Shown: piece after piece, positions 25,056 through 33,154 of the stretch
Layout: every line of letters begins with the position of its first letter
Numbering within the stretch: the first letter of the stretch is position 1
Source of the DNA: Magnetofaba australis IT-1
Lineage (GTDB): Bacteria; Pseudomonadota; Magnetococcia; Magnetococcales; Magnetococcaceae
Assembly (NCBI RefSeq): GCF_002109495.1
Contig: NZ_LVJN01000015.1
Span: 496,001 to 560,000, forward strand
DNA: 64,000 bases
Reading direction: 5' to 3'
Translations under genes and position numbers: made by a program
The notes under the pieces: generated by a model
What the model was told of the DNA's origin: nothing
Databases searched by the model: none
The model's input: the letters and a program-made list of their open reading frames with translations, nothing else

Positions 25056-26606
25056 CTAGTCGCTCCAGTAGCGCCAGCCGGATTGATAGCGCTCCAGAAC
25101 CGTGGGGCGGTCGATGGTGCTGATCCCAAGGTCGCCCGGGTCGTCGATATCGCCGCCAAAGGTGAGCAATCCAGTCGCCATTTCAGGGCGCAGATAGCGC
25201 AATCCCGGCCATGTTAACGAGGTCCACTCCACCTCCGCGCCACCCGCCATCACAAAGCCCCACTCGCCAAACGACGGCACATTCAAGTGATAGGGAATCG
25301 CCGAACCGAACACGCTGCGCACCGTGTTGTGGATGGTCCAGAACGCCGCACGGGCGTAGAACGGGCTGGTGGCCTGGGTGACGAACACTCCACCCGGCGC
25401 CAGATTGGCTTTGACCAGATGGTGGAACGCATCGGAGTAGAGTCGCGCCACGTCGGTGGAGGAGGGGTCGGGCAGGTCGGCAACGATGAGGTCGTAGAGC
25501 TGGCCGCGCGCGTTCAGATAGCTCATGGCGTCGCCCACCTGCACATGGGCGCGTTTGTCGCGCAGGCTGTCGCCGTTGAGGGCGCGGATGTGGGGGTTCT
25601 CCCGCGCCAGCTCCAGCACCCGTTCATCCAGATCAATCAGATCGATGCGGGCAATCTGCGTATAGCGCAGCAACTCGCGCACCGCCAGTCCATCGCCGCC
25701 GCCCAGCACCAGCACGCGCCAGGGGCCGGGCCGACTGGCCGCCAAGCGCGCCATGGGCAGGTGAATCAGCGCCTCATGATAGCGGTATTCGTCGATGGCG
25801 GAGAACTGTAGCGCGCCATTGAGATAGAGGCGCAGGTCGTTGCGGTGGCGGGTCAGCACCACCTCCTGAAAACGGGTGCGCTCGGCGTGGACGATGCGGT
25901 CGCTGTAGGCGCTCTGATTCCACAACGCCAGCAGCCAGTGGGCCGATGCCAGTCCAGCGATGATGAGCAGAGTCGCGCCCCAGGCTGCGCGGCGGTAGTG
26001 GGGGCGGCGTCCGGCGGGCAGACGCGGGCCGAAGCGCCACGCCAGCAATCCGGCGATGGACATGTTGATGAGGCCAAACAGCAGGCTGGTGCGGAAGGTC
26101 CCAAACAGCGGCAGCAGCAGCAGGGGAAACGCCACCGTGGCCGCCAGCGCGCCCAGGTAGTCCAGCGACAGCACATGGGCGATGCCCACCCGCAGGCCGT
26201 CGTAGGTCTCCAGAATGCGCGTGAGCAGCGGCGTCTCCAAACCGATCAGCAGACCGATGATCAGGGTCAGCGCAGAATAGACCGGGATGAACGCCGCGTC
26301 GTTCAGATAGGCCAGATAGATCAACGGCGCCGAGAGTCCACCCAGCAGGCCGAGCAGGATCTCGGCGGCGATCATGCGTTCGATCAGGTCGCGGCGCAGG
26401 AATTTGGACAGGTAGGCCCCGGCGCCCATGGCCGCCATATAGAGGCCGATGGTGAGCGAGAAGTAGAACACCGAGTCGCCGCGGAAGTAGACCACGGCGG
26501 TGGCGATGAGCAGCTCATAGATGATGGAGCAGAGCCCGGCGGTGAATATGGCGTAGACCAGGGTAAAGACGTCGCGGTCGCGCTGCTGCGGGTCTGAGGC
26601 CGTCAT
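25056..26606 (-). CDS. Membrane-fused spermidine synthase-like aminopropyltransferase
   Basis: 516 residues from the ATG at 26606. The N-terminal half (about 15-240) has seven or eight hydrophobic helices. The C-terminal half is a spermidine-synthase fold: DEYRYHEALIH (the DExxYHE substrate motif), VLVLGGGDGLAVREL (nucleotide-binding GGGDG), LIDLDERVLEL and VADLPDPSS (the D..DP motif). The catalytic residues look intact, so aminopropyl transfer from decarboxylated SAM is plausible, at or in the inner membrane. Fused proteins of this kind are found with DUF350 and DUF4178 genes, as here. A SpeD-like gene lies 4 kb away on the other strand. Confidence 0.85.
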   Translation of the reverse strand: MTASDPQQRDRDVFTLVYAIFTAGLCSIIYELLIATAVVYFRGDSVFYFSLTIGLYMAAMGAGAYLSKFLRRDLIERMIAAEILLGLLGGLSAPLIYLAYLNDAAFIPVYSALTLIIGLLIGLETPLLTRILETYDGLRVGIAHVLSLDYLGALAATVAFPLLLLPLFGTFRTSLLFGLINMSIAGLLAWRFGPRLPAGRRPHYRRAAWGATLLIIAGLASAHWLLALWNQSAYSDRIVHAERTRFQEVVLTRHRNDLRLYLNGALQFSAIDEYRYHEALIHLPMARLAASRPGPWRVLVLGGGDGLAVRELLRYTQIARIDLIDLDERVLELARENPHIRALNGDSLRDKRAHVQVGDAMSYLNARGQLYDLIVADLPDPSSTDVARLYSDAFHHLVKANLAPGGVFVTQATSPFYARAAFWTIHNTVRSVFGSAIPYHLNVPSFGEWGFVMAGGAEVEWTSLTWPGLRYLRPEMATGLLTFGGDIDDPGDLGISTIDRPTVLERYQSGWRYWSD

Positions 26607-26676
26607 GACGGGGAGGGTGCTCCAGTGTGAAGAGATGCGAAAACGTGCGAGCAAGCACGGAGCAAAACTATTGCAG

Positions 26677-26778
26677 GTCCAGGAGGATCATCCTCCTGGC
26701 GGGTCAAGGGCGGCGCCCTTGTGGGTCCAGGGCAAAGCCCTGGTGGGGTCTGGGGCGAAGCCCCAGTCTCTTTCATCT
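26677..26778 (+). repeat. Mosaic hairpin repeat, copy 6
   Basis: Hairpins CCAGGAGGATCATCCTCCTGG, CAAGGGCGGCGCCCTTG, CCAGGGCAAAGCCCTGG and CTGGGGCGAAGCCCCAG, ending GTCTCTTTC. It sits between the minus-strand Gly-rich gene and the spermidine-synthase gene, inside what would otherwise be one operon. Confidence 0.85.
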
Positions 26779-26811
26779 TCCAAGTTTTTGACAAGCTAGG
26801 GGTAACGGCGC

Positions 26812-27066
26812 TTATTTCCCGCCGCGCAGACCGCCGCCCCGCGAGGAGGGGCCGCCGAGGCTGCCGGAGCGGGCGCTGCCGCCGCCGCCGGTTCCCCAAG
26901 AGCGGCTGTTGCCCGGGTGGCCAAAGAAGCCGCCGCCGCCATGGCTGTAGTAGCGTCCGCCATAACCCGAATAGCCGGATCCCGCCTGCGCCGAGGGCAG
27001 CATGCTCCACCAGCCGCCCAGACCGGCGGCGGCCAGAATCAACAGAACAATGTGGGTGGGGGTCAT
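26812..27066 (-). CDS. Small glycine-rich membrane or secreted protein
   Basis: 84 residues. One N-terminal hydrophobic helix (IVLLILAAAGLGGWWSML) is followed by a Gly/Ser/Tyr/His-rich low-complexity tail (GYGGRYYSHGGGGFF). Its ATG overlaps the stop of the upstream gene (27063-27066, ATGA), indicating translational coupling with the DUF350/DUF4178 set. Such Gly-rich tails occur in small membrane proteins of this locus type (DUF4247-like), but assignment is not firm. Confidence 0.65.
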   Translation of the reverse strand: MTPTHIVLLILAAAGLGGWWSMLPSAQAGSGYSGYGGRYYSHGGGGFFGHPGNSRSWGTGGGGSARSGSLGGPSSRGGGLRGGK

Positions 27067-27698
27067 GATCTCTCCCAGGGCGAGACGCGCTTGCCCGCCG
27101 AGGCGCTGGCGGCGCGTTTGATGTTGCGCCGCCAGATGCGATCCAGCACGAGGCCCAGAATCAATAGCAGAAGCGCGCCCTTGTCATAACTGGCGCTGCT
27201 GCCGCGCAGATAGTCCAGACGGATGGAGATGGGGGCGCTCAGGGTGGCGTCGCGTCCGTTGCCCACATCGGTGATGGCGCCCTGACGCACCTTCAGACGC
27301 AGATAGTATTCACGCGGTCCGCTCAGGGTCAGGCGCATGGTCGCTTCGGTCTGTTCATCACTCCACGCGCCGTCGCTATCGCGTCCGCTCTCGCGCCACA
27401 GATCGCCGGAGAAGCCGGTGATGGCGGAACCGCCGGGTTTGTCGATGAGTTCGCTGTCAATCGCAGTCCAGCTCTGCTGACTCTGATTGACGTGGATGGA
27501 GAACTCCACCGGCTGACTCTTGCGCTGGATGGTGAACGGCCCATAGGTATTGGGGTAGAGCGAGAGTTGGTTCAGCTGCACGCTTTTGGAGGAGGTTGAC
27601 AGCCCCGCGCCGGTCAGCACGTAGAGCAGCGCCAGGGCCAAACACAGCAGTCCGGCCAAACCAAAGTCGATGCCGCGCAAGCCGCCTGACGAACTCAT
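27063..27698 (-). CDS. Bitopic membrane protein with extracytoplasmic domain, in DUF350 operon
   Basis: 211 residues from the ATG at 27698, which overlaps the DUF350 stop (ATGA). TM1 is at residues about 12-32 (GLAGLLCLALALLYVLTGA). A roughly 130-residue beta-rich domain follows (YGPFTIQRKSQPVEFSIHVN, EYYLRLKVRQG), and TM2 is at about 175-190 (ALLLLILGLVLDRIW). I do not recognise a named family. Position and ATGA coupling on both sides mark it as a core member of this operon, probably presenting the beta domain in the periplasm. Confidence 0.72.
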   Translation of the reverse strand: MSSSGGLRGIDFGLAGLLCLALALLYVLTGAGLSTSSKSVQLNQLSLYPNTYGPFTIQRKSQPVEFSIHVNQSQQSWTAIDSELIDKPGGSAITGFSGDLWRESGRDSDGAWSDEQTEATMRLTLSGPREYYLRLKVRQGAITDVGNGRDATLSAPISIRLDYLRGSSASYDKGALLLLILGLVLDRIWRRNIKRAASASAGKRVSPWERS

Positions 27699-28555
27699 AG
27701 CAGCGCCGCCAATAACAGAGCGAAACCGATCACCCCGCAAGCCTCCACCCAACCGGCGGCGAGATTGCGATCCTGGGAGATCTCGGCGTCCAGGTTATGC
27801 GTGGGCAGCAGCAGCAGATCCAGCAATTTGCGCATGGCCAGCAGCAGCGCCATGCCCACCAGGGAGACGCCGACGAAGTCCAGCAGGCCAGAAGCCCAGC
27901 CGGTGAAGTCACCGCGCACGCCTGCGCCGATGAGAATGCCCAGGGCGGTCAGCGCGCCGCCAAAGGCGACCCCGGCGGCGGTGTTGCCCGATTCGATCTC
28001 ACGGGAGAGGGCGTAGGGGGTGATCATGTCGTAGGCGCGGGCAAACAGCAGCAGCGACGCCTGACCCAGCAGGAAGAAGAGAAGGGAGCTGTGCGGTCCG
28101 CCGCCGACGCCCATCAGACTGCCGCCCACATTCAAGCCGGTGGCCAGCAGCAGTCCCGCGCGGGCGGAGGCCACCGCTAAATTGTGCTTCTCCACCACCG
28201 CCTGCAGGGCGTCAAAGCCGGGGAACATCCACTTGTCGAAGCTCCAGCGCGCCCCCAGCAACATGACCAGCCCGAGCGCGGCGTAGCCCGCCACCACCAG
28301 CATGTCCGCAGTCAAAGAGCCGGAGCTGGGGCCGGAGAGGGCGCCCAAAAAGATCAGGCTCGTGGCCAGCAGGTAGGCGCCCAGAGTCAGGCCGATGGCC
28401 GGATTGTCGTCCTGCCCCAGTTGTGCAGAGAGATTGTACGGGGTGATGCGATCCAGTAGCAGACGCGCGGCGGCCAGCACCACGATATAGAGCCCGGCGT
28501 AGGCCAGCAGGGCGACGATCTGATTGAGCGGATCATCGGCGTGGAGAATATTCAT
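27695..28555 (-). CDS. DUF350 (YjfL-like) polytopic membrane protein
   Basis: 286 residues from the ATG at 28555, overlapping the DUF4178 stop by ATGA. A repeated unit is visible three times: ITPYNLSAQLGQDDNPAIGL, ITPYALSREIESGNTAAGV and PTHNLDAEISQDRNLAAGW, each followed by a hydrophobic helix. This internal repetition is typical of DUF350, represented in E. coli by YjfL. Function is unknown; families of this kind are linked to PspA-type envelope stress loci. PspA and YjfI homologues lie about 4-5 kb away in the same direction. Confidence 0.85.
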   Translation of the reverse strand: MNILHADDPLNQIVALLAYAGLYIVVLAAARLLLDRITPYNLSAQLGQDDNPAIGLTLGAYLLATSLIFLGALSGPSSGSLTADMLVVAGYAALGLVMLLGARWSFDKWMFPGFDALQAVVEKHNLAVASARAGLLLATGLNVGGSLMGVGGGPHSSLLFFLLGQASLLLFARAYDMITPYALSREIESGNTAAGVAFGGALTALGILIGAGVRGDFTGWASGLLDFVGVSLVGMALLLAMRKLLDLLLLPTHNLDAEISQDRNLAAGWVEACGVIGFALLLAALL

Positions 28556-29181
28556 GCGGCCTCTCCACCGTTCAGGGAATAGACGGTGTATTGCGAGGGC
28601 TTGAGGAGCTGGTACAGATGGCACTGGTACTCATCTTCGCCCCAGCGCTCAATGCTGATGCCCGACTGATGATCCGGGGCCAGAAAGTCCCAGTAGCGCA
28701 AGCGTTCACCCAGCGGCGAGGTGGCGTTCTGGCGGTAGAAGGTGGCTTTGCCGGACTCATCGAATTCGTAGGTCACCCCCTCAAAGGAGATTTTGCCCAC
28801 GCTGTTCTGGCGGATCTGCTTGAGCTGCTCCGGGGTCAGGCCCAAGGCGGTGAGGGACTCCTGACGCAGGGAGACGGAGACCTCCAACTCGTCATCCTCC
28901 TCCACTTCGATCCACACTTTGCGGGTTCCGGCGTCGCCCTCCAGTTCAAACCAGCTGAAGCCATCCTCGTCATAGGTGTGGCGGCCGAGAATGGAGACGT
29001 CGAAATCCTCCAGGTCGGGGCCGACGCCGCGCAGGGAGACCAGGCCGCCCGCTTCGACATTCTGCAGCACCAGGGGTTTGCTGACTGGGGCGGCGCCTGC
29101 GCCCTGTTTGCGGCGATTGGAGAGCATGAAATATCCCGCCACGATAATGGCGATCAGCAGCAGTAACTGAAATCCGTCCAT
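28552..29181 (-). CDS. DUF4178 domain protein with N-terminal membrane anchor
   Basis: 209 residues. Residues 4-20 form a hydrophobic helix (FQLLLLIAIIVAGYFML) followed by a basic NRRK stretch, so the bulk is probably cytoplasmic. The rest matches DUF4178 in pattern: SWFELEGDAGTRKVWIEVEEDD, ISFEGVTYEFDESGKATFY and LRYWDFLAPDHQSGISIERW. DUF4178 is a beta-rich domain of unknown activity that recurs beside DUF350 and membrane spermidine synthases. It is first in a run of four genes joined by ATGA overlaps. Confidence 0.8.
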   Translation of the reverse strand: MDGFQLLLLIAIIVAGYFMLSNRRKQGAGAAPVSKPLVLQNVEAGGLVSLRGVGPDLEDFDVSILGRHTYDEDGFSWFELEGDAGTRKVWIEVEEDDELEVSVSLRQESLTALGLTPEQLKQIRQNSVGKISFEGVTYEFDESGKATFYRQNATSPLGERLRYWDFLAPDHQSGISIERWGEDEYQCHLYQLLKPSQYTVYSLNGGEAA

Positions 29182-29324
29182 GCCGAGAACTCCCGTGGGG
29201 CCAAAGCGTTGTCATTGCGCGTCACAAATAGATCGGGCGCGAGCCATGATGACCCGCGCCCGATCCGTCTGTCAATCCAGCAAGCGCAGAGGGAGCGGCG
29301 CTCCGGCTCTGCTCTGGCGGCGAC

Positions 29325-29702
29325 TTACTTCAAGGTTTTCAAGAACTCGATCACGGCGGCGCGATCTTTCTCTTTTTTCAGACCGGCGAAGGTCATTTTG
29401 GTCTTTTTCAGCATCTTCTTGGGCTTGGTCAGCCACTTGTCGAGGGTTTCGTCGTCCCAGGTCAGGCCAGCCTCTTTCATGTCTTTCGAATACTTCTTGA
29501 AAGAGTCGCTGTGCGCGGAGTGGGAGCCGTAGATGCCGAACAGGTTCGGGCCCACTTTGTGTTTACCGCCATCTTCGGAGGTGTGGCAGGTGCCGCACTT
29601 CTTCTTGAACAGCTTGGCGCCATCGGCCGCTTGGGCGGTATTCACGGTGAAAGCCAGGGCCAGGGCCATGCACAGGGCGGCGGTGATGCGTTGAATGGTC
29701 AT
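29325..29702 (-). CDS. Small class I cytochrome c (c2-like), first copy
   Basis: 125 residues. A signal peptide is present ([17 protein letters not shown]). The haem site CGTCH lies in [26 protein letters not shown], and the axial methionine is probably in [10 protein letters not shown]. The C-terminal helix [12 protein letters not shown] is typical. Role: soluble periplasmic electron carrier. It is paralogous to the cytochrome at 30075-30461, sharing KVGPNL and LTKPKxMxKxTxMTFxGL. Upstream on the minus strand TTGACA and TTATAA are 19 bp apart, a possible promoter. It lies between DUF4178 and the SpeD/PspA genes without obvious functional linkage. Confidence 0.9.
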   Translation of the reverse strand: MTIQRITAALCMALALAFTVNTAQAADGAKLFKKKCGTCHTSEDGGKHKVGPNLFGIYGSHSAHSDSFKKYSKDMKEAGLTWDDETLDKWLTKPKKMLKKTKMTFAGLKKEKDRAAVIEFLKTLK

Positions 29703-30074
29703 GCTATTTCCTTGTCTCTTCCAGGATGTTGAACGGTTCGCGCAAAGCCCTTATAAGGCGCCATATTGGCCGAAATGTCAACCTTAACAGCCGATTTTCT
29801 TGTGTAAGCGCCTTGAATTTATTGGCTTTTCCGTATATTAGCCAATGGTGTGAGTCGGAACGATTTTGCCGTCCTGCTCGACTTTGCCGTGTTTCACGCA
29901 CGCTTAACGTATTCGTGTCAGGCGGGCGGGAATTGTCGCGCCCAAGGTGCGTTTTTCTGCGTTCCGGCGACGCTGCGGGCAGGGTGAAAACGGCAGCGGG
30001 CGCGGATCATCATGACCCGCGCCCGCGTGTGGAGTTTGCCGCAAACTTTCTGGCGTCTGAGGCTAAGGAGGACT
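29703..30074. other. Intergenic region between the two cytochrome genes
   Basis: No convincing gene. It contains the possible minus-strand promoter TTGACA...TTATAA (about 29756-29785) and an ATTGGCT...AGCCAAT inverted repeat at about 29821-29846. A CATGACCCGCGCCCG stretch near 30011 also occurs near 29245, just downstream of each cytochrome gene, consistent with duplication of a cytochrome gene plus flank. Confidence 0.4.
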
Positions 30075-30461
30075 CTATTTGGCGGTGCTCAAGTAGGCGA
30101 TTACGTCTGCGCGGTCGCTGGGTTTGCGCAAGCCGACAAAGGTCATGCGGGTGCGTTTGAACATCGCTTTGGGCTTGGTCAGGAACATGTCCAGACGCTG
30201 CGGATTCCACGCGAATCCGGCTTCTTTGAGGTCATTTGAGTAGGGAAAATGCGGGCTCGTCCCCGCTTGGCGACCCACCACGCCATACAGGTTCGGCCCC
30301 ACTCTCTTTTTGCCCGAGCTATCAAAGAAATGGCAGGAGGCGCACTTCTTCTTGAACAGCTTCTCCCCGGCTGCGGCGTCGCCCTGCGCAAACGCGACGT
30401 TGGCGGCAACAGTCAGCGACAGGGTCATGCTCAGGATTGCGGCAATGCGGGAGATGGTCAT
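30075..30461 (-). CDS. Small class I cytochrome c (c2-like), second copy
   Basis: 128 residues from the ATG at 30461. A signal peptide is present (ILSMTLSLTVAANVAFA). The haem site is CASCH in LFKKKCASCHFFDSSGKKRVGPNL, and the axial methionine is in KRTRMTFVGL. It closely resembles the 29325 cytochrome in length and motif order, so the two form a tandem duplicate separated by about 370 bp. Probable role: periplasmic electron carrier, possibly donor to the di-haem peroxidase at 23 kb. It is divergent from the SpeD-like gene. Confidence 0.9.
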   Translation of the reverse strand: MTISRIAAILSMTLSLTVAANVAFAQGDAAAGEKLFKKKCASCHFFDSSGKKRVGPNLYGVVGRQAGTSPHFPYSNDLKEAGFAWNPQRLDMFLTKPKAMFKRTRMTFVGLRKPSDRADVIAYLSTAK

Positions 30462-30603
30462 GACGACTCCTCGTTGTTTGCTCAGATGGTGTGAGCGCAT
30501 CGTGCGCGCTTGAGATATCCGTGGCGCACAGGCAAGATTTGTCGCACATTTTAAGCCGCATTTTCATCACCGCCAACCCGACCGGAGCACACACGAGCGC
30601 CCT

Positions 30604-30963
30604 ATGGAGATCACCCAACTGATTATCGACGCCTATGGCTGTCAGGGACCGCTCAATGACGCCGAGCCGATTCTGGACGCCATGACGCGCGCCGCCGAGC
30701 GGGTGGGGGCGCACAGCATCGGCCAGGCGCAGGCGCGCTATGTGCCCCACGGGATCACCGCGATTCTGTTTCTGGCGGAGTCGCACATTCTGGTCTCCAC
30801 CTGGCCGGAGCATCAGTTGGCCATGGTGGATCTGCTGCTGTGCAACCCGGATATGGATCCCTATGCGGCGTGGGCGGAGTTGGAGGCGTTGCTCAAGCCG
30901 GTGAGTGAGGCGCGCATCAATGAGACGTTGCGGCGGGTGGCGCTGGAGCCTGGGACAAGCTGA
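30604..30963 (+). CDS. SpeD-like pyruvoyl decarboxylase proenzyme with altered motif
   Basis: 119 residues. The S-adenosylmethionine decarboxylase proenzyme fold is suggested by AESHILVSTWPEH. Self-cleavage would occur between Glu59 and Ser60 to give the pyruvoyl group, and Cys80 in LLLCNPD matches the catalytic cysteine. The canonical motif is ESHxxIHTWPE. Here the conserved histidine is Ser65 (LVST). Decarboxylated SAM would feed the membrane spermidine synthase at 25 kb. However, the SpeD family also contains homologues that decarboxylate other amino acids, so the substrate is open. It is the only plus-strand gene between 24.2 and 34 kb. Confidence 0.8.
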   Translation: MEITQLIIDAYGCQGPLNDAEPILDAMTRAAERVGAHSIGQAQARYVPHGITAILFLAESHILVSTWPEHQLAMVDLLLCNPDMDPYAAWAELEALLKPVSEARINETLRRVALEPGTS

Positions 30964-30981
30964 GAGCGATGACCCGGGGGC

Positions 30982-31551
30982 TCAGGAGAAGAGGCCAAAC
31001 AGAAACGCCAGGGCGATGATCTCGGCGCAGATGAGGGTGAGGACATAGCTGGCGTCGGCGGCGCGTTGGCGTTTGAGCAGCGTCAACAGCAGACCCATTG
31101 CATAGGCCGACAGGCCGACAAGCGGCGCGCCGACGCCAACCAAAACGGAATCAATCGCCTTGCCGACGCTGCCGATCCCGGCCAAGCGCCACGCTCCGGT
31201 CGACGCGCCCGCCACCCCCAGAGTGATGAGAACGCCTGCGCCGACGGTGGCGCTGAGCCCCAACACGCAGTGTTTGATCAGCGGCAGCGCCTGCTCTGGC
31301 GTGATGGCGGTGCGGGCGAGCGCCCGATCCAGGCTGCGCAGGCGCCACGCAAAGCCCAGCGGAATCAGCAAGGCGCAGGCGGAGAATGTCCAGAGGGCCC
31401 ACGCCAGCGCGCTGGGCGGAAGCGTCGGCATGCGGGTCGTTAGCGTCAGCAGGCTGGCCGCCAGCGCCAGCAGAAGCGCCGTGAGCGCCCAGGCGAGGCC
31501 CCGCCACAGAGTCAGATTGGGGGGGCGCACTGTTGCGTCAAGCGGCGGCAT
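30982..31551 (-). CDS. Polytopic membrane protein of unknown function
   Basis: 189 residues from the ATG at 31551, with GGAGGCGCT directly upstream. About five hydrophobic helices are visible (LAWALTALLLALAASLL, ALAWALWTFSACALLIPLG, LGLSATVGAGVLITLGV, VGAPLVGLSAYAMGLLL, LTLICAEIIALAFLFGLF). A charged loop RLRSLDRALARTAI lies between helices 2 and 3. I do not recognise a family. The start is 9 bp from the stop of the upstream FG-GAP-like gene, which indicates an operon with PspA and YjfI. Confidence 0.7.
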   Translation of the reverse strand: MPPLDATVRPPNLTLWRGLAWALTALLLALAASLLTLTTRMPTLPPSALAWALWTFSACALLIPLGFAWRLRSLDRALARTAITPEQALPLIKHCVLGLSATVGAGVLITLGVAGASTGAWRLAGIGSVGKAIDSVLVGVGAPLVGLSAYAMGLLLTLLKRQRAADASYVLTLICAEIIALAFLFGLFS

Positions 31552-31559
31552 AGCGCCTC

Positions 31560-32354
31560 CTAGGGGGGCGGCGGTTGCGCAGCGGGCGGGGACGTGCGCG
31601 CCGCCCAGCGCGCCTGGAACGCTTTTTCCTCGTTTTCCATGCGCTCCAGACACGACTCGCCCGGCGCCATGGGGATCTCTTGTTCCACGCCATCGGCTCC
31701 GGTGAGCAGCAGCGCCCCTTCACCCGGTTCATGGAACATGGGGCAGACTGCCTGAAAGGCGATTGTCAGCGTCCCATTCACCCAGCGGTGGTGACTCACC
31801 CCCTCTTCCGAAGCGCCCATCCGCCAATAGGTTTCCAACAATCCCGTTGCGGGATTGAGGAACACATCGCCCAGCCGCTCCAGCGCGGAACTGCGCACGA
31901 ACTGATCGGCCTCGGGGTCGAACAGCCAATAGAAATAAGGGGGGTTGGGGCGTCCGGTCTCGCGCTCCAGCAGGGCCAGATCGGTGTAGCCATCGCCGTT
32001 GAAATCCGCCGCTTTGAGGCCGCCTACACCATCGGCGGTGCGCCAGATCTGCGCGGGGAAGGGGGCCAGGGTTAGCGTCACACGGGCTTGGCGGTCGGCG
32101 TAGTCGGGCTTGGCCAGATGGGACAGACGCAGCCCGTGGGCCTCCAGCGCGTCGTCGTTCAGATCGCCCCACGCCTCCAGGGTGAATGCGCCGCGATCGC
32201 GGTCCAGGGGGATGCGACACGCGACGCCGCGACCATGGCCGCTCACCTTGGCGGCGAAGTCGCACGCGGGAGCGAGGGTCGGGGCGGCTGCGGCGGGGCT
32301 GGGCGAGCAGCAGGCGGCCAGGGCCGTCAGAATGATCAGGGACCGTAGGGACAT
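31560..32354 (-). CDS. Exported protein with FG-GAP/VCBS-like calcium motif
   Basis: 264 residues. A signal peptide or lipobox-like N-terminus (IILTALAACCSPSPAAA) suggests secretion or lipidation at Cys15. An FG-GAP-like motif is at DFNGDGYTDLALL, preceded by WRTADGVGGLKA. The rest is probably beta-rich, and the C-terminus is proline-rich (TSPPAAQPPPP). Function unknown. It follows pspA by 53 bp in the same direction and precedes the polytopic membrane protein, so it may be a periplasmic or surface partner of the PspA group. Confidence 0.72.
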   Translation of the reverse strand: MSLRSLIILTALAACCSPSPAAAAPTLAPACDFAAKVSGHGRGVACRIPLDRDRGAFTLEAWGDLNDDALEAHGLRLSHLAKPDYADRQARVTLTLAPFPAQIWRTADGVGGLKAADFNGDGYTDLALLERETGRPNPPYFYWLFDPEADQFVRSSALERLGDVFLNPATGLLETYWRMGASEEGVSHHRWVNGTLTIAFQAVCPMFHEPGEGALLLTGADGVEQEIPMAPGESCLERMENEEKAFQARWAARTSPPAAQPPPP

Positions 32355-32407
32355 GGGGCGCTCTTGAAGCGGGATGGCGGCGCGGTCGCCCGCGCCGCCG
32401 ACTGCGC

Positions 32408-33115
32408 TTACTGCATGTTCATGCGCGCTTTGAGCGCAGCCAGGGAGTCGCTGGCGCTGGCGCCCTTGTCGTCGCCCAGGGCGGCGTCGATGGCGTCATC
32501 GGTGGAGGTGGTCGCCGCCGCCATGTCGCCATAGGCCTGGGCCAGGGACTCCTGCTCGTTGACCTTGTCGCGCATGCGCTCGAGCATGGCGATGGTGCCT
32601 TTGCCATCCACTTGCGCCAGTTCGGCGTTGAGCTTCTTGGTGGCGCTGCTGACCTGGGCGCGCGCTTTGAGGGTGCGCAGCTCATTTTCCCACTTGCCGA
32701 TCTGGTCGCGGATGTTGCGCACATTGCGCTCCAGTTGCGCGGTCATGGCGTCGAGCTTCTGCAGATCCGTTTGCAGGGCGTTGGCGCGGCTGTTGGCCTC
32801 GTCGCGCTTGGCCAGCGCCTCGCCAGCCAGACGGTCGGCTTCGGCGGGGTCCAGTTGACCGCTCTGCGCCTTTTGCAGCAGCAGCATCGCTTTGCGCTCG
32901 TAGTTGGCGGCGTTCTCCTTATCGGCGTTGACGTCGCGGCGCAGGCGCACCGTCTGCGCCTTGACCTGGGCCAGACTCTCCATGTTGCGGGTCTGATCCT
33001 CTTTCAGTTCGCGAATGCCCTGTTCGGCCATCTTGGCCGGGTCTTCCACTTTGTCCATCACCGCGTGGGCTTCGGATTTGCCCCAGGTGAACAGGCGTTG
33101 AAAAAATCCACTCAT
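32408..33115 (-). CDS. PspA/IM30 (YjfJ-like) membrane-remodelling protein
   Basis: 235 residues, nearly all predicted helical coiled coil. The N-terminus SGFFQRLFTWGKSEAHAVMDKVEDPAKM is the PspA/IM30 amphipathic helix a0/a1 pattern with its conserved DP. Long heptad-rich segments follow (about 30-190), ending in a short acidic/alanine tail. Members of this family form ESCRT-III-like assemblies that protect damaged inner membranes. The preceding gene is a DUF2170 (YjfI) homologue and a DUF350 (YjfL-like) gene is nearby, so this is the YjfJ-type PspA of the E. coli yjf operon rather than the sigma-54-regulated psp operon. Confidence 0.9.
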   Translation of the reverse strand: MSGFFQRLFTWGKSEAHAVMDKVEDPAKMAEQGIRELKEDQTRNMESLAQVKAQTVRLRRDVNADKENAANYERKAMLLLQKAQSGQLDPAEADRLAGEALAKRDEANSRANALQTDLQKLDAMTAQLERNVRNIRDQIGKWENELRTLKARAQVSSATKKLNAELAQVDGKGTIAMLERMRDKVNEQESLAQAYGDMAAATTSTDDAIDAALGDDKGASASDSLAALKARMNMQ

Positions 33116-33154
33116 CGACTCTCTCCTCGTGCTTTTCTCGTTGGATTCGCCTGT

